DNA of 46,845 nt from Candidatus Thiodiazotropha sp. (ex Epidulcina cf. delphinae) (GTDB taxonomy: Bacteria; Pseudomonadota; Gammaproteobacteria; Chromatiales; Chromatiaceae), in assembly GCA_025656505.1 (NCBI GenBank), contig JAHXHR010000005.1, positions 9,024 to 55,868 of the forward strand, in the 5' to 3' direction. The position numbers and the translations under genes are program-made. Under the pieces are notes generated by a model, which ran no database searches, was not told where the DNA came from, and worked only from the letters and a program-made list of their open reading frames with translations. Below, piece by piece: positions 9,775-20,420 of the stretch; position 1 is the stretch's first letter, and each line of letters opens with the position of its first letter.

Positions 9775-10290
9775 TTACTCAGCTTTTAGCTGACGGAGCT
9801 TTTCCAGGACCAGCTCGGAGATGTCTATCTTTTTGCTGAAATAGACCACACCGTCGGAGACGATCAGATCGATTTTCTCACTCTTACCGACTTCCTGGAT
9901 CACTTCACGCACCTGCTGACGGAGCTTCTTGAACTCCTCGTTCTGGCGTAGATTCAGATCCTCACGAAACTCGGTCTGGGCATTCTTCAACTTACGACTG
10001 CGACTCAGAATATCCCTCTCCAGTCGCTTGGCCTCTGACTCACTCATCACCGAGCCGTCTCTCTGCAGTTTCTCTTCCAACTGTTTCAGTTGTTTCTGAG
10101 ACGACAATAAGTCTTTTTCGCGGCGCGAAAATTCCGTCTGCAGCCGTTCGCGCGCCGTTTTGTATTGCGGCGACTCTTCAAATACCTTCGTAGCGTTCAC
10201 AAAGGCGATGCGATACTCCTCGGCGTAAGCGTTACCGTTGAGGTAAATACCAAGGATTAAAGCAAGCAAAACATACCGTATAGAATTCAC
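9775..10290 (-). CDS. skp: OmpH/Skp-family periplasmic chaperone
   Basis: Skp is a trimeric periplasmic holdase that protects unfolded outer-membrane proteins on the way to BamA. The GTG start at 10290 is preferred: GGGAG lies seven bases upstream and the product begins with a clear signal peptide, NSIRYVLLALILGIYLNGNA before YAEE. This gives 171 aa. The longer frame to 10353 would overlap bamA and hide the signal peptide. The mature protein has IAFVNATKVFEESPQY and then a charged coiled-coil region rich in Glu, Lys and Arg. It is 46 bp downstream of bamA. Confidence 0.92.
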   Translation of the reverse strand: MNSIRYVLLALILGIYLNGNAYAEEYRIAFVNATKVFEESPQYKTARERLQTEFSRREKDLLSSQKQLKQLEEKLQRDGSVMSESEAKRLERDILSRSRKLKNAQTEFREDLNLRQNEEFKKLRQQVREVIQEVGKSEKIDLIVSDGVVYFSKKIDISELVLEKLRQLKAE

Positions 10291-10336
10291 CCGTTGACTC
10301 CCTATTTGAATTAGAACCTGAATCCGTGGGTTCAGG

Positions 10337-12628
10337 TCAGAAAGCGCCGCCAATCCTGAATTGAAGGGATTTTATCTTGTCGCCCTCCTCTTCTTTGAGC
10401 GGATACCCCAAGCTGAAGGAGAGCGCGCCCACTGGCGAGAACCAGGATAGCATCAGACCGGAGGAAGCCCTAAATCGATCCCATTCGATCTTGTCCCCTC
10501 CCGCCAGATCGAACACGTTACCGACATCCACAAACAGGCCTGCGCGCACCGTATCCCTGAAATCGTCACCGAAAGCGGGGAACAGCAACTCCATCTGCCC
10601 CACGACTCTGGCGTTTGCCCCCAGGGCACCGTTCTCGGAATCCTTGGGTCCCAGGGTATTCTCTTCGAAACCCCGCACCGATCCAATGCCGCCGGCGAAG
10701 AAATTACGGAAAAAAGGTAATTCATCGCCATCCCCATACCCTTCGCCATAGCCCAATTCGCCATTCAGCTTGAGGGTGAAAGCGTTGGTGAGTTGAATAT
10801 AGTAGGCATTCAAATAGTTGATGCGGTAGTACTGCAGGTCGCTGCCGGGGATATTGGTCTCCACGGAAAAGACCTGTCGACCGCCCCGGTTGGGGAAAAT
10901 CGCCCGGTCACGGGTGTCGTGGATCCAACTGCCCACCAGTTCGTAATCGATAAACTTCTTTCCGTTCCTTGCCACGAAATCGTTAAATTCATCCGATGGC
11001 GATGAACCCTTAATAAATGAGGTATTTTCATAGGCCAGGCTGAATTTCAGGCGATCAAACTCAGTGACCGGTATCCCGTAGTTGATGCCCAACCGTCCCA
11101 CGTCCGTCGAGTAGTTGGCGATATTGAGTTCCGAAAAATCGGTCTTTCGATAACTCAGTTCATAGCCCTGACTTACGCCATCGATGGTGTAGTACGGGTC
11201 GGTATAGGCGAGGGCAATCTTCTTGGTGGCGTCACTGGTATCGAAACCCGCGCTGACACGCTTACCCGTGCCGAGAAAATTATTTTCGCTAATACTGGCA
11301 TTGAACAGTACCCCCTGAGTCTGGGAAAAACCGATGCCTGCGCTGAGACTGCCTGAAGCTATTTCTGTGACGGCCAGGTTCACGTCCACCAGATCGGTGG
11401 CGCCTGGGACTGCCGGCGTCTCCATGTTCACCTCGCTAAAGTAGCCAAGACGCTGCAGCCGCTCACGGGAAAGCCGGGTCTTCTCGCCGGAAAACCAGGC
11501 GGACTCCATCTGACGCATCTCCCGGCGCAATACCTCATCCCGGGTATTGGCGTTACCGGTGATATTGACATATCTGACATAGACCCGTTTTCCGGGATCG
11601 ACGAAAAAGGTGATGGCTACCCGGCGGTTTTCCCGGTCGATATCCGGGATACTGTTGACATTGGCGAAGGCATATCCGGCATCGGAATATTTTCTGCTCA
11701 GTCTGTCGGCGCCGGCCGTCAAGCGCTTGCGTGAGAAGATATCACCACGCTTGAGATGGATGAGGGGAAAGAGTTCCTCTTGCGGCAACTCCAGATCACC
11801 CGCCAGTTTAATGTCGCTGAGGGAGAAAACAACGCCCTCGTTGATCACCACCGTAATGTAGATGTCCTTTTTATCAGGGGTGATGGAGACCTGTGTGGAA
11901 TCAATCTTGAAATCGATGTATCCGCGATCAAGATAGAAGGAGCGCAAGGTCTCCAGATCCCCGGACAGTGCCTGTTTGGAGTATTTATCCCGGCTGGAGA
12001 AGACGGCATACCAGGATGGTACGCCAAGCTCGAATTCATCCAGCAGTTCATCATCCTCGAACGCCTGATTTCCGATAACATTGATTTTCTTTATCCTAGC
12101 GGTCAACCCCTCGGAGATCTTGATATCGACGCCTACCCGATTACGTTCCAGCGGGGTGACGGTGGATTCGATTTTCACCCCATATTTTCCCCGAGCAAAG
12201 TATTGGCGGTTGAGTTCCTGCTCCACTTGTTCAAGCAGGGCCCGCTTGAAGACCCGACCTTCGGCCAAGCCGATGTCTTGCAGACCCTCCATCAATCGCT
12301 CGGTATCCAGATCCTTGTTTCCGCTGATATTTATCTCAGCAATGGCCGGCCGCTCACGGACAAAGACAATCAGCACATTGCCCTCATGTTCCAAGCGTAC
12401 ATCTTTGAAAAAACCGGTTTTGTAAAGGGCTCGGATAATCTGCGAGGTATTGCCGACATTCACCTCATCACCAATCTTGACCGGAAGGTAGTTGAATACC
12501 GTGCCGGCGGAGATACGCTGTAGGCCCTCGACACGAATGTCGTCGACAACGAAGGCTCGCGCCATCGGTGCAAACAGCAGTCCACTCAGCAGTGAAATGA
12601 AGGGCAGGATCCGGAAAAAAGAAAGCAT
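10337..12628 (-). CDS. bamA: Outer membrane protein assembly factor BamA
   Basis: BamA is the central subunit of the machine that folds beta-barrel proteins into the outer membrane. The 763 residues start with a signal peptide ending APMARA, then five POTRA domains (to about residue 425) and a C-terminal barrel. The barrel has the conserved lid motif VRGF at 651-654 and ends in Phe (FRIGGAF), the expected beta-signal. Length is slightly below the E. coli protein. A 144-bp gap upstream separates it from rseP and contains a small dyad (TGATCTTTTCAGATCA, 12722-12737); no certain promoter was found there. Confidence 0.96.
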   Translation of the reverse strand: MLSFFRILPFISLLSGLLFAPMARAFVVDDIRVEGLQRISAGTVFNYLPVKIGDEVNVGNTSQIIRALYKTGFFKDVRLEHEGNVLIVFVRERPAIAEINISGNKDLDTERLMEGLQDIGLAEGRVFKRALLEQVEQELNRQYFARGKYGVKIESTVTPLERNRVGVDIKISEGLTARIKKINVIGNQAFEDDELLDEFELGVPSWYAVFSSRDKYSKQALSGDLETLRSFYLDRGYIDFKIDSTQVSITPDKKDIYITVVINEGVVFSLSDIKLAGDLELPQEELFPLIHLKRGDIFSRKRLTAGADRLSRKYSDAGYAFANVNSIPDIDRENRRVAITFFVDPGKRVYVRYVNITGNANTRDEVLRREMRQMESAWFSGEKTRLSRERLQRLGYFSEVNMETPAVPGATDLVDVNLAVTEIASGSLSAGIGFSQTQGVLFNASISENNFLGTGKRVSAGFDTSDATKKIALAYTDPYYTIDGVSQGYELSYRKTDFSELNIANYSTDVGRLGINYGIPVTEFDRLKFSLAYENTSFIKGSSPSDEFNDFVARNGKKFIDYELVGSWIHDTRDRAIFPNRGGRQVFSVETNIPGSDLQYYRINYLNAYYIQLTNAFTLKLNGELGYGEGYGDGDELPFFRNFFAGGIGSVRGFEENTLGPKDSENGALGANARVVGQMELLFPAFGDDFRDTVRAGLFVDVGNVFDLAGGDKIEWDRFRASSGLMLSWFSPVGALSFSLGYPLKEEEGDKIKSLQFRIGGAF

Positions 12629-12772
12629 TATCTATAGTTGCAACTGAGTTTAGTCACTTTTTCTGTTCTGTGGCGCGCACCCCGGAACGGATTCAGTGGC
12701 AGGACAGCGCGTAAGTATAAGTGATCTTTTCAGATCAAGATACTGACCCGTCCAAACGCTAAATCATCACGG

Positions 12773-14137
12773 CTATCCCAGAAAACGGTTCAGGTCGATA
12801 TAGAAGGCAAGACTCATAATCGCCAGAAGAATCAATAACCCGATCTTCTGGCCCTGTTCCATGACCCGCTCCGACAGAGGCCTGCCCTGGATCGCCTCGA
12901 TCAGGAAAAAAAACAGATGCCCCCCGTCCAGGACGGGGATAGGCAATAGATTCAATACCCCCAGGCTGACGCTGACTACGGCGAGAAACTTGATAAAATA
13001 GCTCAGGCCGTAACTCGCCGACTTCCCTGCGGAATCGGCGATTGAGATCGGGCCACTGAGATTCTTTACCGAAATCTCACCGATCACCATTTTCCCCAGC
13101 ATCCGCAGCATCAACAGCGAAAGATCCCAGGTCTTGACGAGCGACTGCCCGACCGCTTCTATCGGCCCGTATCTGACGATGGCGCGATAGTCATCCATCA
13201 GATTCTCCGGCACCCTGACCCCTGCACCGATTCGCCCATAGGTTTCGCCGGCCCCATCCACCGCGGCGGGTACAACTTCGAGCGAAACAGGCCCGCCATC
13301 CCGGTCGACTTCCAACTGCAGGGTTTGCATGGGACGATCACGGACATACTCCACCCACTCGGTCCAGTTCTCCATCCCTGTACCGTCCACGCTGACGATG
13401 CGATCGCCCGGCCTGAGTCCAGCCTTCTCCGCCGGCTCGCCCGATATCACTTCGCCGATCACCGGCGGCAACACCGGCCGATCCGGGGTCAAGCCCAGAT
13501 TTTTCAGCAACAGACCATCTTCCGCCAGTTCCGACAGCCCCTGGCTCTGTAACTCATAGTGGTGTTCGCCACTGTCTCGGTCGCGCACCTGAATCGACAG
13601 GCTGGCGCCGTCAAGCGCTTCGGACAAGATGACATAGACGACGCTCTCCCAGGTCGGGGTCGGCTGATCGGCGATCGAGAGAATCTCATCCCCGGGCAAA
13701 AAGCCGCTCTGTTCGGCAAGCGAGCCGCTCTCCACCTCTCCCACCAAGGGCTTGAGTCCCGTATCGCCGGTGACGAAGATCAGCCAGAAGGCAAGGATGG
13801 CAAACAGAAAATTAAACAGTGGTCCGGCCACCACAATGGCGCTGCGCACTTTCAGCGATTGGCGGTTAAACGCCCGCTGCTGCTGCTGTGGATCCACCGG
13901 CGCCTCGCGCTCATCAAGCATTTTCACATAACCGCCCAGGGGGATGGCCGCCACCACATACTCGGTCCCGTCCACCTTGCTTGTGTGCTTCCATAACGGG
14001 CGCCCGAAACCGATGGAGAACCGCAACACCTTGACACCCAATTTCCGGGCGACCCAAAAATGGCCGAACTCATGCACGGCAATCAGAATCGCCAAGGCGA
14101 GGATGAACGAAAAGAGGGTGAAGAATAATGAGTTCAT
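12773..14137 (-). CDS. rseP: RseP site-2 intramembrane zinc metalloprotease
   Basis: RseP cleaves anti-sigma E (RseA) in the membrane after DegS and also clears signal peptide remnants. The 454 residues contain the zinc motif HEFGH (22-26) in the first membrane helix, two periplasmic PDZ domains in the middle (GEVESGSLAEQSGFLPGDEI and GEVISGEPAEKAGLRPGDRI) and, in the third helix, LLPIPVLDGGH with the metal ligand Asp404. Topology and length are typical. It lies 9 bp after dxr. Confidence 0.95.
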   Translation of the reverse strand: MNSLFFTLFSFILALAILIAVHEFGHFWVARKLGVKVLRFSIGFGRPLWKHTSKVDGTEYVVAAIPLGGYVKMLDEREAPVDPQQQQRAFNRQSLKVRSAIVVAGPLFNFLFAILAFWLIFVTGDTGLKPLVGEVESGSLAEQSGFLPGDEILSIADQPTPTWESVVYVILSEALDGASLSIQVRDRDSGEHHYELQSQGLSELAEDGLLLKNLGLTPDRPVLPPVIGEVISGEPAEKAGLRPGDRIVSVDGTGMENWTEWVEYVRDRPMQTLQLEVDRDGGPVSLEVVPAAVDGAGETYGRIGAGVRVPENLMDDYRAIVRYGPIEAVGQSLVKTWDLSLLMLRMLGKMVIGEISVKNLSGPISIADSAGKSASYGLSYFIKFLAVVSVSLGVLNLLPIPVLDGGHLFFFLIEAIQGRPLSERVMEQGQKIGLLILLAIMSLAFYIDLNRFLG

Positions 14138-14146
14138 TGGGTTGTA

Positions 14147-15343
14147 TCAGCCGATATCGCAGCTTAAGACCCTGTTTCGCAGCACTTGTTCCGCTGCAAT
14201 CCTGGCCCGCCGGTCTGTTTCGAGAAGGGTATCCAGATCTTCTGCCGAATCGATCGGCATCCTCTGTAGGGTTTCATCCACCACGGCGGCAATCCCGGTA
14301 AATGCCAGTCGTTCCGCCAGGAAAGCCGCTACGGCCACCTCGTTCGCGGCATTCAACACGGCACTGGCGGCGCCTCCGGCCCGAATTGCTTCATAGGCGA
14401 GTCCAAGACAGGGAAAACGCTGCAGATCGGGTTGATCGAAGTCGAGTCGGGCAACCTGAAACAGGTCGAGACTGGCGACACCCGATTCGATGCGCCGTGG
14501 CCAGGCCATTGCGTGTGCGATGGGCGTACGCATGTCGGGGTTTCCCAGTTGCGCCAATACCGACCCATCCACATACTCGACCATGGAATGAATGATACTC
14601 TGCGGATGCAACACCACCTGAATATTGTCCGGCTCTGCATGGAACAGCCAATGGGCCTCAATCACCTCCAGCCCCTTGTTCATCATCGTCGCGGAATCAA
14701 CCGAGATCTTACGTCCCATGTTCCAATTCGGATGGGCGCAGGCCTGGGCCGGTGTCACGGTGGCCAATGCCTCGATCGGGGTGGCGCGAAACGGCCCGCC
14801 GGAAGCCGTCAGCAGGATACGCTTCACCCCAAGGCGTTCAAGGCCTTCACCGGTATCTGCGGGCATGCACTGAAACACAGCATTGTGCTCACTATCGATG
14901 GGCAGGATCTCCGCACCATGCGCTTCCACTTCCTGCATGAACAAACGCCCGGCCACCACCAAGGCCTCTTTATTGGCCAGCAACAGCCGCTTACCTGCCC
15001 GCACGGCCGCCAGGGCCGGCAGAAGGCCGACGGCGCCTACAATCGCCGCCATCACCAACTCAGCGGCCGGCATGGCAGCGGCGATCTCCAAGCCACTCAG
15101 CCCGGACAACACCTCAGTAGGGACACCTCGCTGATTCAACCCCTTCGCCAAACGAGCGGCGGATTCGCTATCGGCCATGACGGCGATTTCAGGTCTGAAA
15201 CGCTCGCACTGGGCCAACAAGCCGTCCACATCCCGATTCGCGGTCAGGGCAACGACCCGGTAGTCGTCCGGGTGCCGCGCCGCCACATCCAAGGTGCTGA
15301 CACCGATCGAGCCCGTGGAGCCGAGTACGGTCAAGCCTTTCAT
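14147..15343 (-). CDS. dxr: 1-deoxy-D-xylulose-5-phosphate reductoisomerase
   Basis: Dxr makes 2-C-methyl-D-erythritol 4-phosphate, the committed step of the MEP isoprenoid pathway, using NADPH. The 398-residue protein has the NADPH loop [10 protein letters not shown] at the N terminus, [12 protein letters not shown], the metal-binding [12 protein letters not shown], and [19 protein letters not shown]. Length is normal. Its start overlaps the cdsA stop as ATGA. Its product route feeds UppS nearby (undecaprenyl diphosphate), so the grouping is functional. Confidence 0.96.
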   Translation of the reverse strand: MKGLTVLGSTGSIGVSTLDVAARHPDDYRVVALTANRDVDGLLAQCERFRPEIAVMADSESAARLAKGLNQRGVPTEVLSGLSGLEIAAAMPAAELVMAAIVGAVGLLPALAAVRAGKRLLLANKEALVVAGRLFMQEVEAHGAEILPIDSEHNAVFQCMPADTGEGLERLGVKRILLTASGGPFRATPIEALATVTPAQACAHPNWNMGRKISVDSATMMNKGLEVIEAHWLFHAEPDNIQVVLHPQSIIHSMVEYVDGSVLAQLGNPDMRTPIAHAMAWPRRIESGVASLDLFQVARLDFDQPDLQRFPCLGLAYEAIRAGGAASAVLNAANEVAVAAFLAERLAFTGIAAVVDETLQRMPIDSAEDLDTLLETDRRARIAAEQVLRNRVLSCDIG

Positions 15344-16161
15344 CGATCTGCTCCGAGCAAAATCAGTCCGAACAGGAAAACCGGCGCTGCGGCGGTAAGA
15401 CTGTCGATGCGATCCAGCATGCCGCCATGACCCGGTAGCAGCGCGCCGCTGTCCTTCATCCCCTGTTGGCGCTTGAGCAGACTTTCGAAGAGATCCCCCA
15501 CCACCGAGAAGAGGATGGTAACGAGACAGAGCAGCAGAGTGAAAGGTAGTTGTGCAACATCATGATCCAACCACCAAGCCAGAAAGAGACCCCACAGCAA
15601 AGCGGCGACTATCGCCCCAAACACCCCTTCACGGGTCTTTCCCGGACTGACCTGGGGCGCAAGCTTATGCCGTCCCCAACGATGCCCGGCAAAATAGGCG
15701 CCGATATCCGCACTCCAGATCAAGATCAAGACAAACAGCAACAATCCCGGCCCGACGGATGGAATCCGATGGATGGCCACCAATGCAAGCCAGGCCGGCG
15801 CCAGGACGATCAATCCTTCCAAGGCCCTAGTCGGCGCACCTCCCGCTATTTTCCGATCAGCCTGGTAGCACGTCAGACGAAATACCGCCACCAGCCACCA
15901 GCCAACAGAGACAGCCATTACCCCGGGCACCCACTCCCCCGGCAGATAGTAATAGATTCCAGCCAGGCAGATCAGCAGCAACAAGGCATAGGCCAGTTGT
16001 ATGGGAAACTTTTCAATGCCGCTCAATCCGGCCCACTCTCTGCCTCCGACAGCCACCACGACACCCAACAGCAGCGCCAGATAGCCGTTCGGCAGCAGCA
16101 ATACCGCGGTAATGACCAACGGGGCGAGTATCAGGGCGGTGATGACACGCTGTCTCAGCAT
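15340..16161 (-). CDS. cdsA: Phosphatidate cytidylyltransferase
   Basis: CdsA converts phosphatidic acid and CTP to CDP-diacylglycerol, the precursor of all membrane phospholipids. The 273 residues form several membrane helices, and the C-terminal CDS signature is present: [20 protein letters not shown] followed by DRIDSL. The N terminus ([17 protein letters not shown]) is typical. It starts 8 bp after the uppS stop and overlaps dxr by four bases. Confidence 0.95.
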   Translation of the reverse strand: MLRQRVITALILAPLVITAVLLLPNGYLALLLGVVVAVGGREWAGLSGIEKFPIQLAYALLLLICLAGIYYYLPGEWVPGVMAVSVGWWLVAVFRLTCYQADRKIAGGAPTRALEGLIVLAPAWLALVAIHRIPSVGPGLLLFVLILIWSADIGAYFAGHRWGRHKLAPQVSPGKTREGVFGAIVAALLWGLFLAWWLDHDVAQLPFTLLLCLVTILFSVVGDLFESLLKRQQGMKDSGALLPGHGGMLDRIDSLTAAAPVFLFGLILLGADR

Positions 16162-16169
16162 CGCCTGAC

Positions 16170-16943
16170 TCAGGATGCCTCGGCGGTCTTTCCCTGAACC
16201 TGTTCCCCGGTGCGACCGAATCGGCGCTGACGACGGGTGAAGTCCAGGAATGCCGCCTCAAGGGCTTGGCGATTGAAATCCGGCCAAAGCTGATCAGTGA
16301 AGTAGAGTTCGGTATAGGCGCACTGCCAAAGCAGAAAGTTGCTGATACGCTTCTCGCCGCCGGTACGGATGAACAGGTCCGGCTCCGGCAATCCGGGAAA
16401 AGAGAGGTGCTTCGACATGACACCTTCATCGATCTGACCGGCAGTCAGTTCACCGGCTTGTACCCGCTCGGCCAAGCGCTTGGCCGCTTGGGTTATATCC
16501 CATCGACCGCCATAGTTGGCCGCCACCTGCAACAAAAGGCCCACGTTGTTTTGCGTGAGACGCTCCGCCTCTTCGATCTGCTTCTGCAGTCTAGCCGAGA
16601 AGGCGTCACGGTCCCCGATCACCCGGAGTCTGACCTGATTGCGATCCAGGCGCCGTATTTCTTTCTTAAGCGACCGCATAAACAGATCCATAATGAGATT
16701 GACCTCCTTTTGAGGTCGCCGCCAATTCTCACTGCTGAATGCAAAGAGGGTCAAGATAGGGATCCGCATCTCCACACAGGCTTCAACCACCCCGCGCACC
16801 GCCTCGACGCCCGCCGGGTGTCCGGCGTACCGGGGCAGCCCACGTTTTTTCGCCCATCGACCGTTGCCATCCATGATGATTGCCAGATGCCTGGGCAACC
16901 GCCTGTCGACAGTGTCGGGCTCCATTGTCGTGCTGCTTGTCAT
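16170..16943 (-). CDS. uppS: Undecaprenyl diphosphate synthase
   Basis: This cis-prenyltransferase makes C55 undecaprenyl diphosphate, the lipid carrier for peptidoglycan and for polysaccharides such as the one encoded later in this window. Motifs are IIMDGNGRWAKKRGLPRYAG with the catalytic Asp, LTLFAFSSENWRRP, and DLFIRTGGEKRISNFLLWQ. The 257-residue frame may begin at the first ATG or at the seventh codon ATG. It lies 34 bp after frr. Confidence 0.95.
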   Translation of the reverse strand: MTSSTTMEPDTVDRRLPRHLAIIMDGNGRWAKKRGLPRYAGHPAGVEAVRGVVEACVEMRIPILTLFAFSSENWRRPQKEVNLIMDLFMRSLKKEIRRLDRNQVRLRVIGDRDAFSARLQKQIEEAERLTQNNVGLLLQVAANYGGRWDITQAAKRLAERVQAGELTAGQIDEGVMSKHLSFPGLPEPDLFIRTGGEKRISNFLLWQCAYTELYFTDQLWPDFNRQALEAAFLDFTRRQRRFGRTGEQVQGKTAEAS

Positions 16944-16977
16944 AACCGTTTCATTTCAAGAGGGAAAAAGTCGAGAC

Positions 16978-17535
16978 TCAGATCTCCATCAGATCCTTCT
17001 CTTTCTCCCCCAACACCTCATCGACCTGTTTGATATGCTGGTCCGTCAGGTTCTGAACGATCTCTTCACCCCGCCGCTCATCGTCCTCCGAAATGAGCTT
17101 CTCTTTCATCAGATCCTTCAGGTCATGATTGGCGTCCCGGCGGATATTGCGGATCGCCACTTTGGCGCCTTCCGCCTCATGACGCACCACCCGAATCAGA
17201 TCCCTGCGGCGCTCTTCCGTCAACGGCGGCATGGGCACCCGAATCACCGTGCCGGCACTCATCGGATTGAGGCCCAGATCGGAGATCATGATCGCCTTCT
17301 CTACCGCCGCCGCCATGTTCTTTTCCCAGGGAACGACAGTCAGGGTGCGCGCATCTTCGACATTGATGTTGGCCACTTGGCTGATCGGAACCTCGGAGCC
17401 GTAATAATTAACGCGAATATGGTCCAGCAAGCTGGGGTGAGCCCTTCCCGTGCGCACCTTGGCCAGTTCATGAACCAGTGACTCAACGCTCTTACCCATG
17501 CGGGTCGTCGCATCGCTCTTGATATCATCCATCAT
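16978..17535 (-). CDS. frr: Ribosome recycling factor
   Basis: Together with EF-G, RRF splits the ribosome after termination. The 185-residue protein matches the family in length and in motifs: [52 protein letters not shown] and [12 protein letters not shown]. Two adjacent ATG codons exist at the start (17535 and 17532). It begins 2 bp after the pyrH stop, the usual pyrH-frr pair. Confidence 0.97.
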   Translation of the reverse strand: MMDDIKSDATTRMGKSVESLVHELAKVRTGRAHPSLLDHIRVNYYGSEVPISQVANINVEDARTLTVVPWEKNMAAAVEKAIMISDLGLNPMSAGTVIRVPMPPLTEERRRDLIRVVRHEAEGAKVAIRNIRRDANHDLKDLMKEKLISEDDERRGEEIVQNLTDQHIKQVDEVLGEKEKDLMEI

Positions 17536-17537
17536 CG

Positions 17538-18260
17538 TCAGCCGCCCTTTTCCACCAGGGAACCGATGTCCCCACCACGCATTAAACGCATGAGAGCACC
17601 AGGATCATTAATATTCATAATGCGTAACGGCATTGCATTATCCCGACATAGGACAATTGCCGTTGCATCCATCACCTGCAGGTTTTCCGCCAATGCACGA
17701 TCATAAGTCAATCGGGAGTAGAACACAGCATCCGGATCCTTCACGGGATCGGTGGAATAGACACCATTGACCTTGGTCGCCTTAATCAGTAAATCGGCAT
17801 CGATTTCCACGGCACGGAGACTCGCTGCGGAATCGGTCGTGAAATAGGGATTGCCGGTACCGGCAGCGAGAATCGCCACCTTGCCGGCCGCCAGACATTC
17901 ACGCGACGCCCTGGCCGTGAAAGTCTCGCACACATCGGGCATGCTCAGCGCCGAAAACACCACCGCCTCAACCCCGATGCGCGACAGGGCATCCTGCATG
18001 GCCAAGGAGTTCATCACCGTAGCCAGCATTCCCATCTGATCGCCGCGAACCCGGTCGAAGCCGCCCAGGGCAAGCCCGGCGCCGCGGAAAATATTACCAC
18101 CGCCGATTACCAGGCCGATCTGTACGCCGATATTGACCAGATCCTTGATCTCTTCGGAAACCCGCCGCAGCACGAGCGGATCGATGCCGAACTCACCCTC
18201 CCCCATGAGGGCCTCGCCGCTGAGCTTGAGCAGTATGCGTTGAGATATGAGTTCAGTCAT
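17538..18260 (-). CDS. pyrH: Uridylate kinase
   Basis: PyrH phosphorylates UMP to UDP and supplies UTP for RNA and for UDP-sugars. The 240-residue amino acid kinase-fold protein shows [25 protein letters not shown], the regulatory [19 protein letters not shown] and [20 protein letters not shown]. Length is typical. It is separated from tsf by 116 bp that contain a strong stem-loop next to the tsf stop. Confidence 0.97.
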   Translation of the reverse strand: MTELISQRILLKLSGEALMGEGEFGIDPLVLRRVSEEIKDLVNIGVQIGLVIGGGNIFRGAGLALGGFDRVRGDQMGMLATVMNSLAMQDALSRIGVEAVVFSALSMPDVCETFTARASRECLAAGKVAILAAGTGNPYFTTDSAASLRAVEIDADLLIKATKVNGVYSTDPVKDPDAVFYSRLTYDRALAENLQVMDATAIVLCRDNAMPLRIMNINDPGALMRLMRGGDIGSLVEKGG

Positions 18261-18347
18261 CTACCATCCTGTCCCGGTTGGATTGCCATGGGCTGGATTA
18301 TATACCCTCGGGGTCTTGGCCGGACACTACTCCGTTGAGTAACCGGT

Positions 18348-18370
18348 GGAGCGGTCCCGCAGACCACTCC
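18348..18370 (-). terminator. Stem-loop just after tsf (possible weak terminator or processing site)
   Basis: In the minus-strand transcript a 9-bp stem with one G-U pair (GGAGTGGTC / GACCGCTCC) closes a 5-nt loop. It lies six bases after the tsf stop. No U-run follows, so it is not a standard Rho-independent terminator; it could reduce readthrough into pyrH or protect the 3' end of an rpsB-tsf transcript. Confidence 0.4.
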
Positions 18371-18376
18371 GTGCGG

Positions 18377-19261
18377 TTACATCTTCGCCTGAGCCATCAC
18401 CTCTTCAGCAAAGTTCTCCTGCTTCTTCTCGATACCCTCACCGACCTCGAAGCGCTTGTATTGGGCAATCGCGGCGCCTTTGCTTTTCAGCAGCCTTTCA
18501 ACGGTGGTGTCCGGATCCTTGACGAAAGCCTGGCCGAGCAGGGTATTTTCAGACAGGAACTTACGCATCCGCCCATCGACCATCTTGGCAACGATTTCGT
18601 CAGGTTTACCACTCTCTTTGGCCTGAGCGGCGACGATTTCACGCTCTTTATCGAGCAGATCCTGCGGCATCTGATCCTCAGAGAGGCAAACGGGGTTGGT
18701 CGCAGCTATGTGCATAGCCAGATCCTTACCCAGCGTCTCATCGCCTCCCTCGAGTTCAAGCACTACGCCGATTCTGACGCCGTGACGGTAGCTGGTGAGC
18801 TTACCGTTAGCGGCCTGGAAACGAGAGAAACGACGCACATTCATGTTCTCGCCCAGTTTCGACACCAGGGCCTCGCGGGCCTGGTTGACGGTGGTGTCCT
18901 CACCCTCGTGCAACGATTGCTCCATCAGCGCGGCCACATCATCCCCGCCGCCTGCCAGCACGCGCTCGGCCACGGCCTTGGCGAAGGAGGTGAAGTTGTC
19001 ATCCTTGCCGACAAAATCAGTTTCACAGTTGACTTCAACCATAGCCGCCTGGGTATTGTCTTCACTGAAACTGAGTACAATCACACCTTCCGCAGCAATA
19101 CGACCGGCCTTTTTGGCGGCTTTCGCCTGCCCGGATTTACGCATCTGCTCAATCGCGGCGTCGACGTCGCCATCGCTCTCAACCAGTGCCTTCTTACATT
19201 CCATCATCCCCGCGCCGGTACGTTCGCGCAGTTCCTTAACCAGAGAGGCTGTAATCGCCAT
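18377..19261 (-). CDS. tsf: Translation elongation factor Ts
   Basis: EF-Ts regenerates EF-Tu-GTP by nucleotide exchange. The start taken is ATG 19261 ([20 protein letters not shown]), giving 294 residues; the longer frame upstream runs into the rpsB spacer and has no similarity to the family. Motifs are [13 protein letters not shown] in the N-terminal UBA-like domain, and [10 protein letters not shown] with [10 protein letters not shown] in the core. It follows rpsB by 109 bp, the conserved rpsB-tsf order. Confidence 0.97.
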   Translation of the reverse strand: MAITASLVKELRERTGAGMMECKKALVESDGDVDAAIEQMRKSGQAKAAKKAGRIAAEGVIVLSFSEDNTQAAMVEVNCETDFVGKDDNFTSFAKAVAERVLAGGGDDVAALMEQSLHEGEDTTVNQAREALVSKLGENMNVRRFSRFQAANGKLTSYRHGVRIGVVLELEGGDETLGKDLAMHIAATNPVCLSEDQMPQDLLDKEREIVAAQAKESGKPDEIVAKMVDGRMRKFLSENTLLGQAFVKDPDTTVERLLKSKGAAIAQYKRFEVGEGIEKKQENFAEEVMAQAKM

Positions 19262-19370
19262 AATCCGTCCACCTTCACTTAAAGCTGAAAAACGTTTCAA
19301 TGGAAGATGGCCGGGTTCGGTGGAAACCGACCTCCGACCATCCCATACGGCCTGGGCAGTCAATGCCTGC

Positions 19371-20120
19371 TCAGGAGCTATTCTCCGAAACCTCGACAAA
19401 CTCTTCATTTCCGTCGCCGGCAACCATCTGCAAAGCACCCGTGCGACCTTCCAGGATGGCGGCGGACGCCCCCTGCACATAGAGTTGAATGGCGCGAATG
19501 GCATCATCATTACCTGGGATTACGTAGTCGATGTCTTCCGGATCATTATTGGTGTCGACCACCCCGATGACCGGAATCCCCAGTTTTTGCGCTTCCGCCA
19601 CGGCATTCTTTTCATGTCCGACATCGATGATATAGAGGGCGTCCGGCAGGCCGTTCATGTTCTTGATACCGCCCAGACTACGCTCCAACTTCTCCAATTC
19701 ACGCCTCAATCCGAGCGCCTCCTTCTTGTTGAAACGCTGCTCGACACTGCCGTCTTCGAACATCGCATCCAGCTCTTTGAGACGCTTGACAGACTGTTTG
19801 ATGGTCTTGAAATTGGTCAACATGCCGCCCAGCCAACGGTGATTGACGAAAGGCATGCCGCAACGCTCAGCCTCCTCGCGGACCACGCTCTGAGCCGCGC
19901 GTTTGGTGCCGACAAAGAGAACCTTGCCGCCGTTCGCGGAAAGGGAGCCGATGAAGTTCATCGCATCCTTGAACAGCGGCATGGTCTTCTCAAGATTGAC
20001 AATATGGATCTTGTTGCGATGACCGAAGATATAAGAACCCATTTTCGGGTTCCAGTAACGGGTCTGATGCCCAAAATGCACGCCGGCCTCAAGCATCTGG
20101 CGCATCGATACTTCACTCAT
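19371..20120 (-). CDS. rpsB: 30S ribosomal protein S2
   Basis: S2 binds late to the 30S head and is needed for S1 binding. The start taken is ATG 20120 ([20 protein letters not shown]), with GGAG six bases upstream, giving 249 residues. The longer frame covers the leader and is not protein-like. Motifs are [41 protein letters not shown] and the C-terminal [20 protein letters not shown]. In E. coli S2 represses rpsB-tsf by binding the mRNA leader; the long leader here would allow the same. Confidence 0.97.
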   Translation of the reverse strand: MSEVSMRQMLEAGVHFGHQTRYWNPKMGSYIFGHRNKIHIVNLEKTMPLFKDAMNFIGSLSANGGKVLFVGTKRAAQSVVREEAERCGMPFVNHRWLGGMLTNFKTIKQSVKRLKELDAMFEDGSVEQRFNKKEALGLRRELEKLERSLGGIKNMNGLPDALYIIDVGHEKNAVAEAQKLGIPVIGVVDTNNDPEDIDYVIPGNDDAIRAIQLYVQGASAAILEGRTGALQMVAGDGNEEFVEVSENSS

Positions 20121-20326
20121 AAGTAACTCCTGATTGTATCGGGTTGTACCTCCACATATCCCATGGTCCAACCCTAAAGGAGCTGTTTTATTAAGCGATA
20201 TTCGCTTATAATCAGAACTCCCTGGGGCACCCGGGTCCACGTGCCGATATGTGTGTGTCATTAGCCCGCTATGATAACCCTATGGTTAAAGCGGGCTTGG
20301 ATCACCGAACCGTTTGCGATTCGGCG
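20121..20326 (-). promoter_or_regulatory. rpsB mRNA leader, putative S2 autoregulatory region
   Basis: About 200 nt lie between the proposed transcription start and rpsB. The leader can fold: a small hairpin at 20305-20324 (CCGAA/TTCGG), then a strong one at 20263-20297 with an 8-bp outer stem (AGCCCGCT/AGCGGGCT) and a 5-bp inner stem, and a 7-bp dyad at 20192-20208 (TAAGCGA-TAT-TCGCTTA). S2 leader control is established in gammaproteobacteria; assigning it here is inference from position and structure. Confidence 0.5.
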
Positions 20327-20332
20327 GGGCGT

Positions 20333-20361
20333 TTTATACCATAACCGGCCTGTTGCGACAA
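20333..20361 (-). promoter_or_regulatory. rpsB promoter, extended -10 with GC-rich discriminator
   Basis: On the minus strand, -35 TTGTCG (20356-20361) is followed by a 17-nt spacer ending TGG and then -10 TATAAA (20333-20338). TG at the extended -10 position and a GC-rich stretch (ACGCCCCGCC) after the -10 are typical of stringently controlled ribosomal promoters, and the layout is like the known E. coli rpsB promoter. The expected start is near 20326. Confidence 0.7.
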
Positions 20362-20420
20362 ACACGCCGCACTCTCCAACCCTTTAAAAACCATATCCCC
20401 GGACTTTCAAGCGATTTCAG

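Noticed and set aside
11756-12523. 255-codon plus-strand frame
   Set aside because: Antisense to the POTRA-coding part of bamA, with no recognisable domain.
14432-15430. 332-codon plus-strand frame
   Set aside because: Antisense shadow of dxr; rich in His, Gln and Arg as expected of a reversed frame.
18795-20126. 443-codon open frame on the plus strand
   Set aside because: It is antisense to tsf and rpsB, whose products are certain; its translation has low-complexity Ser/Ala content and no family motif.
20121-20261. N-terminal extension of rpsB
   Set aside because: Covers the mRNA leader; the conserved S2 N terminus starts at 20120 with a good SD.
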